DNA from: Pseudomonadota bacterium
GTDB lineage: Bacteria > Pseudomonadota > Alphaproteobacteria > Rhizobiales > Phreatobacteraceae
Length of the DNA: 64,000 bases
Reading direction: 5' to 3'
NCBI GenBank assembly: GCA_020161695.1
Contig: JAIUOO010000021.1
Coordinates: 1 to 64,000 of the forward strand
The position numbers and the translations under genes were made by a program. Shown here in pieces: positions 43,329 to 51,263 of this stretch (position 1 is the stretch's first letter; each line of letters begins with the position of its first letter). The notes beneath the pieces were generated by a model, which worked only from the letters and a program-made list of their open reading frames with translations, had not been told where the DNA came from and searched no databases.

Positions 43329-45038
43329 TCACTTCTCCAGGAAGTCGAAGTCGCAGCCCTTGTCCGCCTGCGTGACGTGGTCGAGGTAGAGCTTGCGATA
43401 GCCGCGCTGGCGCTTGCGCATGTGCGCGGGCTTCTTCCACGCCTTGCGCCGGATGGCGAGTTCCTCGTCCGACACCAAAAGGTCGACGCGGCGGTTCGGC
43501 ACGTCGAGGCTGATCCGGTCGCCGGAGCGGACCAGCGCCAAGGGCGAACCCTCCGCTGCCTCGGGCGTGACGTGCAGGACGATGGTGCCGTAGGCGGTGC
43601 CGGACATGCGCGCGTCGGAAATGCGGATCATGTCGGTGACGCCCTGCGTCGCCAGCTTCTTCGGGATCGGCAGCAGGCCGGCCTCGGGCATGCCCGGATG
43701 GCCCTTCGGCCCGGCATTGCGCATGACCAGGATGTCGTCGGCGTTGACGTCGAGGTTCGGGTCGTCGATCCGGTTGGTCATGTCCTCGACATCCTCGAAG
43801 ACCACGGCGCGGCCGGTATGGACCATCAGCTTCGGCGTCGCGGCCGCCGCCTTGATCACCGCGCCGCCGGGCGCGAGCGAGCCGCGCAGCACGGCATGGG
43901 CGCCGGTCTTCTTCAAGGGCTGGGCGAGGGGGCGGATGATCGTCTGGTTCGGCACTTCCTCGGCGCGCTCGGCCCAGTCGCCGATGCGCTCGCCGGTGAC
44001 GGTCGGCGCGTCGAGGTCGAGGTGCTGGCGCAGTTCCTTCAGGAGCTTCGGCACGCCGCCGGACCAGTGGAAATGCTCCATGTAATTGGAGCCGGCGGGC
44101 TTGAGGTCGAGCAGGACCGGCACGTCGCGACCGATCCGGTCGAGCTCTTCCAGGTCCCAGTTCAGGCCGAGGCGGCCGGCAAGCGCCGCCATGTGGACGA
44201 CGGCATTGGTGGAGCCGCCGATGGCCTGCAGCACGACCATGGCGTTGCGCAGCGACCCCTGGGTGATCACGTCGGTCGGCTTCAGGCCGGATTTCGCCAG
44301 CTTCACGGCTTCGCGGCCCGAGGCCTCCGCCGCGCGGACGCGGTCGGCATGGGTGGCGGGGATGGTGCCGGTGTGGGGCAGGGCCATGCCCAGCGCCTCG
44401 GTGAGGCAGCCCATGGTCGAGGCCGTGCCCATGACCATGCAGGTGCCGACGGTGGGCGCGAGGCGGCCGGAAACGGCCTCGATCTCGGCCTCGTCGATCT
44501 TGCCGGCGCGGTGCATGGCCCAGAGCCGGCGGCAGTCGGTGCAGGCGCCGAGAATCTCGCCCTTGTAGTGCCCCACCAGCATCGGGCCGGTGATCAGCTG
44601 GATCGCCGGCACGTTGGCGGAGGCCGCGCCCATGAGCTGGGCCGGCACGGTCTTGTCGCAGCCGCCGATCATCACCACCGCGTCCATCGGCTGGGCGCGG
44701 ATCATCTCCTCGGTGTCGATGGCCATGAGGTTCCGCAGGAACATCGAGGTCGGATTGGAGAAGCTCTCGTGGATCGAGACGGTCGGGAAGGCGAAGGGCA
44801 GGCCGCCCGACAGCATGACGCCGCGCTTCACCGCCTCGACCAGCGTGCGGACATTGCCGTGGCAGGGATTGTAGTCGGAATAGGTGTCGGTGATGGCGAC
44901 GATGGGACGGTCGAGCGCATCGTCCGAGAAGCCGGCCGCCTTGATGAAGGCCTTGCGCAGGAACAGCGAGAAGCCGGGATCGCCATAGGCGGTCAGCCCC
45001 TTGCGCATGCCGGTCGGACCCTTTGGCTTCTTGGCCAT
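43329..45038 (-). CDS. IlvD/Edd-family sugar-acid dehydratase
   Basis: This family dehydrates dihydroxy acids or aldonates with an Fe-S cluster. From the ATG at 45038 the protein has 569 residues; the cluster cysteines are Cys59 (NPCHGN), Cys127 (GGCDKT) and Cys200 (GTCMVMGTAS), and the metal-site Lys129 follows. N-terminal TAYGDPGFSLFLRKAF and SIHESFSNPTSMFLRN patterns are closer to pentonate (L-arabinonate/D-xylonate type) dehydratases than to the branched-chain IlvD. An in-frame ATG at 45053 is an alternative start. Confidence 0.9.
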   Translation of the reverse strand: MAKKPKGPTGMRKGLTAYGDPGFSLFLRKAFIKAAGFSDDALDRPIVAITDTYSDYNPCHGNVRTLVEAVKRGVMLSGGLPFAFPTVSIHESFSNPTSMFLRNLMAIDTEEMIRAQPMDAVVMIGGCDKTVPAQLMGAASANVPAIQLITGPMLVGHYKGEILGACTDCRRLWAMHRAGKIDEAEIEAVSGRLAPTVGTCMVMGTASTMGCLTEALGMALPHTGTIPATHADRVRAAEASGREAVKLAKSGLKPTDVITQGSLRNAMVVLQAIGGSTNAVVHMAALAGRLGLNWDLEELDRIGRDVPVLLDLKPAGSNYMEHFHWSGGVPKLLKELRQHLDLDAPTVTGERIGDWAERAEEVPNQTIIRPLAQPLKKTGAHAVLRGSLAPGGAVIKAAAATPKLMVHTGRAVVFEDVEDMTNRIDDPNLDVNADDILVMRNAGPKGHPGMPEAGLLPIPKKLATQGVTDMIRISDARMSGTAYGTIVLHVTPEAAEGSPLALVRSGDRISLDVPNRRVDLLVSDEELAIRRKAWKKPAHMRKRQRGYRKLYLDHVTQADKGCDFDFLEK

Positions 45039-45163
45039 GATGCGTTTCCCCATTCTGGAATCGCACCAAAGCATGGCGGGTCGGGAATCGCGAGGTGGGT
45101 GCGGGAAGGGCAGGGCCGCGCGTGGTGGTGGCCGGACCGGCTGCCGGCAGGCTAGGCTGTCGC

Positions 45164-45601
45164 ATGCTCTATTTCGCCTATGGCTCGAACATGAGCGTGC
45201 CACAGATGGCGCGCCGGGCACCGAAGGCGGTGCCGCTCGGCATCGGCCACCTCGCCGACCATCGGCTGTTCTTCACCTTGGACGGCTATGCTGCGATCCG
45301 CGGCAAGTGCGGGCACATCGTCCATGGCGTCGTCTGGCGCATCGACGCGCGCGATGTGGCCGTGCTCGACCGCTACGAGGGCGTCGACGAGGGCTGGTAC
45401 GTGAAGCGCACGGTGCGCGTGCGGCTCGCGGCCCGATCGGTGTCGTGCCTCGTCTATGATGGCGGCAGCGTGCGGGAGGGCATCCGGCCGCGCCGGCGCT
45501 ACTTTCATGAGGCGGTGCGCGGCTCCGCGCTCGCCTGGAACCTCCCGAGCCGCTATATCGCCGGTCTCGACCGCTTCGCGCGGCAGGGTTTTCGCGGCTG
45601 A
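45164..45601 (+). CDS. Gamma-glutamylcyclotransferase-like protein
   Basis: From the ATG at 45164 this 145-residue protein opens with MLYFAYGSNM, the GGCT/AIG2 fold signature, and has LDRYEGVDEGWYVKRTV around the expected catalytic Glu. Such enzymes release 5-oxoproline from gamma-glutamyl compounds. It lies 50 bp before cfa on the same strand and may be co-transcribed. Substrate unknown. Confidence 0.85.
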   Translation: MLYFAYGSNMSVPQMARRAPKAVPLGIGHLADHRLFFTLDGYAAIRGKCGHIVHGVVWRIDARDVAVLDRYEGVDEGWYVKRTVRVRLAARSVSCLVYDGGSVREGIRPRRRYFHEAVRGSALAWNLPSRYIAGLDRFARQGFRG

Positions 45602-45651
45602 CGCGGCATCGAGGCATTTTCCGGGGCAGATTCCATGAGCACGAGTCCGGC

Positions 45652-46893
45652 ATGAGTATCCTTGGCCATCTTCTCTCGCGCTTCATCCGCAACGGCCGGC
45701 TGACCGTCCTGCACCACGATGGCGGGAAGGAAAGCTTCGGCTCGGGCGAGAACGGCCCGGACGTGACCGTGAAGCTGCACGACGCCAGGGTGCAGCGCGA
45801 CCTGTTCTTCAATCCGGAACTGGCGGCGGCCGAGGCCTATATGGACGGCCGACTGACCATCGAGGGCGGCAAGGTCCTCGACCTGCTCATGCTGTTCTCG
45901 GTGAACCGGACCGGGCTCGGCTCGCACCCGGTGCAGCAGGCGCTGCGCAAGGTCTGGCGGGCGCTGAAGCGCCGGCACCAGTCGAACAAGGTTGGGCAGG
46001 CGGCGGCCAATGTCTCCAGCCACTACGACCATCCCAGAGCCTTCTACGAACTCTGGCTCGACGAGACGATGAGCTATTCCTGCGCTTACTTCTCGCGGCC
46101 GGACATGCCGCTGAAGGACGCGCAGGTCGCCAAGATGCGGCACATCGCGGCGAAGCTCGGCATCGAGCCGGGCATGACGGTGGCCGAGATCGGCTCCGGC
46201 TGGGGCGGGCTTGCGACCTATCTCGCGGCCGTCTGCGGGGCGAAGGTCACCGCCATCAACGTCTCGCCGGACCAGCTCGCGGCTTCCAAGGACCGCGTGA
46301 ACAAAGCGGGTGTCGCCGACCGCGTCACCTTCTTCGAGAAGGACTATCGCGAACTGACCGGCACCTTCGACCGCGTCGTCTCGGTCGGCATGATGGAGCA
46401 TGTCGGCGTCAATCACTTCGACGACTATTTCTCGACCGTGAAGCGGCTCTGCGGCTCCGACGGCTATGCCATGATCCACGCCATCGGGCGCATGTCGCCG
46501 CCCGGCACGACCGCGCCCTTCATCCGCAAATACATCTTCCCCGGCGGCTATGTGCCGGCGCTCTCGGAGGTCTTCGCCTCCACCGAGCGCTGCGGCCTGT
46601 GGGTGGACGACTGCGAGGTGCTGCGCCTGCACTATTACTGGACCATCAAGGCCTGGCGCGAGAACTTCGAAGGCGTGCGTGGCGAGGTCGTCGCCATGCA
46701 GGGCGAGCGCTTCGCGCGCATGTGGGAGTTCTATCTGGCCGCCGTCGAGCTCGGCTTCCTCCACGGCTCCAACATGGTCTACCAGCTCCTGCTCTCCGAG
46801 AAGCGCGACGCCGTGCCGGTGACGCGCGACTTCATCACGGCGCGTGAGGCCGAGCTGAAGGGGCGGGAGGACGTGCTGCCGTGGGCGAGCTAA
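45652..46893 (+). CDS. cfa: Cyclopropane-fatty-acyl-phospholipid synthase
   Basis: Cfa adds a methylene bridge from SAM to unsaturated acyl chains in membrane lipids, hardening membranes under stress. The 413-residue protein has the SAM-binding VAEIGSGWGGLATY at 177-190, the Cfa-specific YDHPRAFYELWLDETMSYSCAYF segment (about 125-147) and MMEHVGVNHFDDYF. Cys144 and a His/Glu-rich active site are consistent with the bicarbonate-using mechanism. The acylphosphatase start overlaps its 3' end by 13 bp. Confidence 0.94.
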   Translation: MSILGHLLSRFIRNGRLTVLHHDGGKESFGSGENGPDVTVKLHDARVQRDLFFNPELAAAEAYMDGRLTIEGGKVLDLLMLFSVNRTGLGSHPVQQALRKVWRALKRRHQSNKVGQAAANVSSHYDHPRAFYELWLDETMSYSCAYFSRPDMPLKDAQVAKMRHIAAKLGIEPGMTVAEIGSGWGGLATYLAAVCGAKVTAINVSPDQLAASKDRVNKAGVADRVTFFEKDYRELTGTFDRVVSVGMMEHVGVNHFDDYFSTVKRLCGSDGYAMIHAIGRMSPPGTTAPFIRKYIFPGGYVPALSEVFASTERCGLWVDDCEVLRLHYYWTIKAWRENFEGVRGEVVAMQGERFARMWEFYLAAVELGFLHGSNMVYQLLLSEKRDAVPVTRDFITAREAELKGREDVLPWAS

Positions 46894-47177
46894 CGCAGCA
46901 TCTCGTCATTGCCGGCATCGTGCAGGGCGTCGGCTACCGCCAGTGGTTCCGCCGCGAAGCGGAAGAGCGCGGCGTGTCGGGCTGGGTGCGCAACCGCGCC
47001 GACGAGACGGTCGAGGCGGTGGTGACCGGGCCGCGCGCGGCGGTGGACGACCTCGTCCGCGAGGCCATGAACGGGCCGCTGGGCGCGAAGGTGGACCGGA
47101 TCGACCGGCGCGAGGCGACGGAGGCGGAGACGAAGGCGGTGCGGGCCGGGGAAATGGCGATATTGCCGACGTTGTGA
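46881..47177 (+). CDS. acyP: Acylphosphatase
   Basis: This 98-residue protein hydrolyses acyl phosphates. It carries the family's catalytic pair Arg20 (GVGYRQWF) and Asn38 (WVRNRAD). The GTG at 46881 lies inside the cfa gene (13-bp overlap in another frame), implying coupled translation. It converges on the toxin gene at 47206. Confidence 0.92.
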   Translation: MGELTQHLVIAGIVQGVGYRQWFRREAEERGVSGWVRNRADETVEAVVTGPRAAVDDLVREAMNGPLGAKVDRIDRREATEAETKAVRAGEMAILPTL

Positions 47178-47205
47178 GGGCGGCAACCGTGACGCCAATC
47201 CGGCC

Positions 47206-47628
47206 TCAGCGCGCTGTCGTCCATGGATCGATGACCGCGACCCCGGCGGCATCGAAAGCGCTCGTATCGCGCGTCGCCACGGCGAACCCACGGGAAACGG
47301 CAATGGCGGCGATATAGCCGTCGGGCGTCGGAAAACCCTTGCCGGCATTGCGGGCCTTGACCGCCAGATCGGCGTAGTGGCGAGCCGCCGGCGTATCGAA
47401 GGGCAGGATGCGGCCATCGAAGAGGTCTAGCAGCCCGTTCAGCGTCGCCGTCAGCTTGTCCTTGCGCCGGCCGGCGGCAAGCGTACCGATACCGAACAGC
47501 AACTCCGCGATCGTCACGCTCGACAGATAGAGCGTCTCCGCCGCCTGTTCGTCGAGCCATGCCTGGACGCCGGGATTCGGCTCGGGCTTCATGGCCTCGG
47601 AAACGACGTTCGTGTCGAGAACGATCAT
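47206..47628 (-). CDS. vapC: PIN-domain toxin (VapC/FitB type)
   Basis: VapC-type toxins are Mg-dependent RNases, typically cutting initiator tRNA or other RNAs. The 140-residue protein has the four acidic PIN residues: Asp5 (LDTNVVSE), Glu42 (IAELLFG), Asp103 (TPDGYIAA) and Asp121 (ATRDTSAF). Its sequence is of the FitB group. It overlaps the antitoxin gene by four bases, antitoxin first, as is normal. Confidence 0.93.
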   Translation of the reverse strand: MIVLDTNVVSEAMKPEPNPGVQAWLDEQAAETLYLSSVTIAELLFGIGTLAAGRRKDKLTATLNGLLDLFDGRILPFDTPAARHYADLAVKARNAGKGFPTPDGYIAAIAVSRGFAVATRDTSAFDAAGVAVIDPWTTAR

Positions 47629-47879
47629 TCGAAGCTCAGCGGTTCAGCAGGCTTGATGTCGCGCACCTGATCGAGGCCTTCGAAATCCGCATTGGTCAGC
47701 CCGGCCTTGCGGCTGAGCCGGGACAGCGCCGTGCCGAGGCGAACACGCTGTGCCGGCCGGACGGCGCCTTCGAGAATGGCGCGCATTTCTGCTTCCGTGC
47801 TGCGGCCGTGGCGGGCGGCGCGCACCTTGAGGGCGCGATGCGCCTCCTCGGAAAGGTTGCGGATGGTCACGGCGGGCAT
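47625..47879 (-). CDS. vapB: FitA/VapB-type RHH antitoxin
   Basis: This 84-residue antitoxin starts MPAVTIRNLSEEAHRALKVR, the ribbon-helix-helix DNA-binding fold of FitA-like antitoxins. A C-terminal tail (after about residue 45) would wrap the toxin. It should bind its own promoter with the toxin; the 15-bp inverted repeat at 47893-47943 is the obvious candidate operator. Confidence 0.92.
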   Translation of the reverse strand: MPAVTIRNLSEEAHRALKVRAARHGRSTEAEMRAILEGAVRPAQRVRLGTALSRLSRKAGLTNADFEGLDQVRDIKPAEPLSFE

Positions 47880-47892
47880 CGATGGCGCATCC

Positions 47893-47943
47893 TGCAGAGT
47901 GATGGCAATGATATCAGCATAGAGAAAATGCCATCACTCTGCA
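47893..47943. promoter_or_regulatory. 15-bp perfect inverted repeat around the toxin-antitoxin promoter
   Basis: TGCAGAGTGATGGCA (47893-47907) and its exact reverse complement (47929-47943) are separated by 21 bp, with centres 36 bp apart. The right arm overlaps the putative -35 and the space holds the -10 of a minus-strand promoter. The core TGATGGCA/TGCCATCA resembles FitA half-sites (TGATAGCA type) as I remember them, though with reversed arm order and a different spacing. An RHH autorepressor is the natural ligand. Confidence 0.8.
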
Positions 47944-47944
47944 A
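47916..47944 (-). promoter_or_regulatory. Candidate promoter of the vapBC pair
   Basis: On the minus strand TTGCAG (47944-47939) and TATGCT (47921-47916) are separated by 17 bp. It is located between the antitoxin start (47879) and the outer edge of the inverted repeat. Prediction by eye. Confidence 0.45.
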
Positions 47945-47961
47945 TCCGGACTGTGGTTGCG

Positions 47962-48531
47962 CTACCCGGAACGACCCCACACCGTCGCCTCCGTCCAGCC
48001 GAGTTCCCTGAACTCCTCCGCCCGCAGCGGCGCTTCCCCGATGGAGAAGAACTCGTCGAGTTGTGGTGGCTTCACCGCCGTTCCCGCCAGCATGGCGTGG
48101 GCCTGCCCGCGGTGATGCAACTGATGCTGGAAGAGATGCAGCAGCAGGCGGTCGCGCCGCTCCACCTGCACGCGCGTGATGCGGTTCACATGGACGTTCG
48201 CGCCGAGTGAGTCCTCGGTCAGCGCCTCGCAGACCGCGATCAGCCTGCGATCGACGGCAGATTGCTCGCGTTCGAGGTCGGCGACGAGGGGATGAGGGAT
48301 CTCGACCTCCCACGCCCTCGGGCCGAGATCGCCGCCCTCCAGCGCGTCGACATAGAACCAGTCGATGGTCAGGTTGTGGTTCAGCGTCGCGGCGAGGCTC
48401 GGGAAGAAGCTGGTGCGTGTCGCCGCGAACTCCTGCGGGGTCAGCTTCGCGCAGGCCGTGAGCAGGCGATGGTTCGCCCACGCATTGTTGTAGGCCATGG
48501 CGCGATAGGTCTCGACCATCGATGCGGGCAT
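47962..48531 (-). CDS. DinB-family protein
   Basis: This 189-residue protein has the four-helix DinB/YfiT-like fold; likely metal-binding histidines are in NHNLTIDWFY and HLFQHQLHHRGQAHAML. DinB proteins include bacillithiol/mycothiol S-transferases and damage-induced proteins; bacillithiol is not expected in this group, so the role is unknown. It lies 18 bp after the antitoxin-side repeat and on the same strand as lipB. Confidence 0.88.
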   Translation of the reverse strand: MPASMVETYRAMAYNNAWANHRLLTACAKLTPQEFAATRTSFFPSLAATLNHNLTIDWFYVDALEGGDLGPRAWEVEIPHPLVADLEREQSAVDRRLIAVCEALTEDSLGANVHVNRITRVQVERRDRLLLHLFQHQLHHRGQAHAMLAGTAVKPPQLDEFFSIGEAPLRAEEFRELGWTEATVWGRSG

Positions 48532-48549
48532 GGCGCGGACTCCAGCAGG

Positions 48550-49251
48550 CTATATCGTCGGGCCGAAACGTTCCTCGAAGGCTGTCCGCAGGATGGCATC
48601 AGCCTCGGGCATGGTCACCGGCAGGCCGAGATCGACGAGGCTGGTGACGCCGTAGCGGGGGTCGGCGATGCCGCAGGGCACGATGCCGTCGAAATGCGTC
48701 AGGTCCGGCTCGACGTTCAGCGAAATGCCGTGGAGCGTCACCCAGCGCTTCACGCGGATGCCGATAGCGGCGATCTTGTCCTCGTGGGCCTCGCCCTTGT
48801 CGGGGCGCTTCACCCAGACGCCGACGCGGTCCTCGCGCCGCTCGCCCGTGATGTTGAAACCCGCGAGCGTCGCGATGATCCAGTCCTCCAGCGCCGCCAC
48901 GAAGACGCGCAGGTCGCGCCTGCGGCGGTTGAGGTCGAGCATGACATAGGCGACCCGCTGGCCCGGCCCGTGATAGGTCATCTGCCCGCCGCGCCCGGCC
49001 TCGAAGACAGGGAAGCGGGCATCGATCACGCCGCCGTCACGGGCGGAAGTGCCGGCGGTATAGAGCGGCGGATGCTCCAGCAGCCAGACGCATTCGGCGG
49101 CCGTGCCCTCGGCGATCGCGGCGACGCGCGCCTCCATGGCGGCGAGTGCCTCGTCATAGGCCACCGGCGCGTTGCTGATCAGCCACTCGACCGGCGGCGA
49201 GCCTGCGGGGGCCAGCAGCGAGGCTGTCAAATCGGCACGGTTGTTTACCAC
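48550..49251 (-). CDS. lipB: Octanoyl-ACP:protein N-octanoyltransferase
   Basis: LipB moves an octanoyl group from ACP to lipoyl domains, the first step of protein lipoylation. I use the GTG at 49251 (VVNNRADLTASLL), giving 233 residues; a longer in-frame extension up to 49572 would be unusual and overlaps the FliN gene. The catalytic Cys (GIVPCGI) and Lys (KIAAIGIRVKRWVTLHG) are present, as is the MTYHGPGQ motif. It is divergent from the FliN-like gene, with about 60 bp between. Confidence 0.93.
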   Translation of the reverse strand: MVNNRADLTASLLAPAGSPPVEWLISNAPVAYDEALAAMEARVAAIAEGTAAECVWLLEHPPLYTAGTSARDGGVIDARFPVFEAGRGGQMTYHGPGQRVAYVMLDLNRRRRDLRVFVAALEDWIIATLAGFNITGERREDRVGVWVKRPDKGEAHEDKIAAIGIRVKRWVTLHGISLNVEPDLTHFDGIVPCGIADPRYGVTSLVDLGLPVTMPEADAILRTAFEERFGPTI

Positions 49252-49303
49252 TCGTTCACCATGTTTGGTCAGGGTGGTCGGCACTTGGATAAGTGCATCG
49301 GCA

Positions 49304-49555
49304 ATGGGTGACATGGCGCAGCTCGAAACAGTCTCGCTCGATATTTCGGTGGTCCTCGGCACAACCACAATGCCGATCCACCAGATGTTGCGCATGGCCC
49401 GCGGCGCCATCATCGAACTCGATGCCACGGAGGACGACGAGGTGCAAATCCTCGCCAACGACATGCCGATCGCGCGCGGACAGGTGGTCATCAACGGCAA
49501 TCGCATCGGCGTGCAGATCACCGAGATGCTGCCGCGGCCCATTGAGTTGCGCTGA
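49304..49555 (+). CDS. fliN: Isolated FliN/SpoA-domain flagellar switch protein
   Basis: This protein (83 residues from the ATG at 49304, 80 from the ATG at 49313) has the C-terminal SpoA domain of FliN, with VSLDISVVLGTTTMPIHQMLRMARGA and VVINGNRIGVQITEM segments. FliN normally forms the flagellar C-ring with FliM and FliG, none of which is adjacent, but short solitary FliN genes occur in Hyphomicrobiales. It may be a real C-ring subunit placed away from the main flagellar cluster. Confidence 0.85.
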   Translation: MGDMAQLETVSLDISVVLGTTTMPIHQMLRMARGAIIELDATEDDEVQILANDMPIARGQVVINGNRIGVQITEMLPRPIELR

Positions 49556-49556
49556 A

Positions 49557-49575
49557 TAGTTGACGCCGTCAACTA
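49557..49575. promoter_or_regulatory. Perfect inverted repeat before the MarR-GNAT gene, candidate operator
   Basis: TAGTTGAC and GTCAACTA are exact reverse complements separated by GCC. The site begins 1 bp after the fliN stop and ends 35 bp before the MarR-GNAT start. MarR proteins bind such short palindromes as dimers, so autoregulation is likely. Confidence 0.6.
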
Positions 49576-49610
49576 ATGGCATGATCCTCCCGGGCTCCGG
49601 GAGAGAAGAC

Positions 49611-50537
49611 ATGCCGCTGTCCGCCGATGACCCTGACGTTGCCGCCATGCGCGGCTTCAACCGCTTCTACACGCGCGCCATCGGCCTGCTCGGCCGCTAC
49701 CTCGACGCGCCCTGGTCGCTGACGGAATCGCGCGTCTTCTACGAGCTTTTCGCGCGCGAGGGACTGACGGCGGCCGGGCTCTGCGACGAACTCGGCCTGG
49801 ATGCCGGCTATGTCTCGCGCATCCTCAAGAAGTTCGAGGCGGCCGGCTGGCTGGCGCGCACGCCATCGGCAGATGATGCCCGCCGCTCCATCCTGACGTT
49901 GACGAAGGCGGGACGCGTGACCTTCGCGCCCTACGACCGGGCCTCGCGGGACGAGATGGGCGCGGTGCTCGAACGGCTCGGCGCGGCCGATCGCGGCAGG
50001 CTGGTCGGCGCCATGGGCCTGATCGAGCGGCTGATGATCGAGGGCGGCGATGAGGTGATCGTCCGCCGCCACAAGCCCGGCGACATGGGCGCGATCATTG
50101 CGGGACAGGCGCGGGTCTATGCCGAGGAGTTCGGCTGGGACGACACGTTCGAGGCGCTGGTCGCCGAGATCGGGGCGGAATTCCTCAAGGGCCACGACCC
50201 CGCGCGGGAGCGGGCCTTCATCGCCGAGCGGGGCGGGCAGGTGGTCGGCTCGGTCTTCTGCATCGATGCGGGGGAGGGCGTCGCCAAGCTGCGCATGCTC
50301 TATGTCGACGAGGCCGCGCGCGGGCTCGGCCTCGGCCGGCGGCTGGTCGCCGACTGCATCGCCTTCGCGCGGCAGGTTGGTTATCGGCGCATGATGCTCT
50401 GGACCAACGACATCCTCGCGAGCGCCCGGCGCATCTATCAGGCCGAGGGCTTCGTCCTGACCGCCGAGGAAAAGCACCATTCCTTCGGCGTGGATCTGGT
50501 CGGGCAGACGTGGGAGCTGGACCTCACGGCGCGCTGA
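49611..50537 (+). CDS. MarR-GNAT fusion (HTH regulator / acetyltransferase)
   Basis: The 308-residue protein from the ATG at 49611 (GGGAGAGAAGAC upstream) joins a MarR winged-helix regulator (about 15-150, with AAGLCDELGLDAGYVSRILKKFEAAGW) to a GNAT N-acetyltransferase (about 155-305; acetyl-CoA site EAARGLGLGRRLV). Such fusions are a recognised family; acetylation substrate and regulon are unknown. It is preceded by a perfect 8-3-8 inverted repeat. Confidence 0.9.
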   Translation: MPLSADDPDVAAMRGFNRFYTRAIGLLGRYLDAPWSLTESRVFYELFAREGLTAAGLCDELGLDAGYVSRILKKFEAAGWLARTPSADDARRSILTLTKAGRVTFAPYDRASRDEMGAVLERLGAADRGRLVGAMGLIERLMIEGGDEVIVRRHKPGDMGAIIAGQARVYAEEFGWDDTFEALVAEIGAEFLKGHDPARERAFIAERGGQVVGSVFCIDAGEGVAKLRMLYVDEAARGLGLGRRLVADCIAFARQVGYRRMMLWTNDILASARRIYQAEGFVLTAEEKHHSFGVDLVGQTWELDLTAR

Positions 50538-50556
50538 ACGGATTCTGCGTTCACCA

Positions 50557-50646
50557 CGTCATGGCCGGGCTTGTCCCGGCCATCCACGCTTTGAATACCG
50601 CCGATGGAGGAGGTCGTGGATACCCGGGCCAAGCCCGGGCATGACG
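50557..50646. repeat. Dispersed two-hairpin palindromic element, copy C
   Basis: This 90-bp copy starts CGTCATGGCCGGGC and ends CCCGGGCATGACG. It lies between the MarR-GNAT gene and the convergent ruvX gene, 19 bp after the MarR-GNAT stop. Confidence 0.85.
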
Positions 50647-50687
50647 CAACCCCTTGGGCGGTGCCCGGCAACAATCGTCACCTTCAA

Positions 50688-51167
50688 CTATCCTCCGCCG
50701 AAATCACCGTATCCCAGCCGGTCCAGCGCCCCCTGAAGGATGTAGGCGGCGGCCATCTTGTCGACGAGCTCGGCGCGGCGCGCGCGGGAGGCGTCCGCTT
50801 CCAGCAAGGTGCGGGTGACGGCGGCGGTCGACAGCCGCTCGTCCCAGAAGACGATGGGCAGGCCGGTTTTCGGCACGAGGTTGCGGACGAAGGCGCGGGT
50901 CGACTGGGCGCGCGGCCCTTCGGTGCCGTCGAGGTTCTTCGGCAGGCCGATGACGAGCGCGCCGGCGCCATGCTGCTCGGCCAGCGCCAGCATGGCCGCG
51001 ACGTCGGGCGTGAACTTCACCCGCCTGATCGTCTCGAGCGGCGTCGCGATGGTCCACATCACATCCGACAGGGCGAGGCCGATGGTCTTGGTGCCGAGAT
51101 CGATGCCGATCAGGCGCTGGCCGGTCGCCACCGCGCCGCGCAGATCGGCCAGGTCGATGACTGCCAT
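50688..51167 (-). CDS. ruvX: RuvX/YqgF Holliday-junction resolvase-like protein
   Basis: This 159-residue RNase-H-fold protein is linked to recombination and to 16S rRNA 5'-end processing. It has GIDLGTKTIGLA (Asp near residue 23), VIGLPKNLDGTEGPRAQ and VFWDERLSTAAV motifs. An ATG at 51167 opens the frame. It is divergent from the UPF0173 gene with about 95 bp between them and converges on the MarR-GNAT gene. Confidence 0.93.
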   Translation of the reverse strand: MAVIDLADLRGAVATGQRLIGIDLGTKTIGLALSDVMWTIATPLETIRRVKFTPDVAAMLALAEQHGAGALVIGLPKNLDGTEGPRAQSTRAFVRNLVPKTGLPIVFWDERLSTAAVTRTLLEADASRARRAELVDKMAAAYILQGALDRLGYGDFGGG

Positions 51168-51263
51168 GAGCGGAAAAATCCCTGCGTCACATTGAGGGTA
51201 TCACCCCGGAGCCTATACTCGGGTTCGACCACGCCCACATCCCCACATGCAGGAGAAGTCGCC

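Noticed and set aside
41742..45155. 1137-codon plus-strand frame
   Set aside because: Spans two convergent genes' opposite strands; low-complexity Arg/Gly/Ala content and no homologous features.
43195..45165. 656-codon minus-strand frame over the dehydratase
   Set aside because: Wrong frame of the same region; the IlvD/Edd frame carries all three cluster cysteines.
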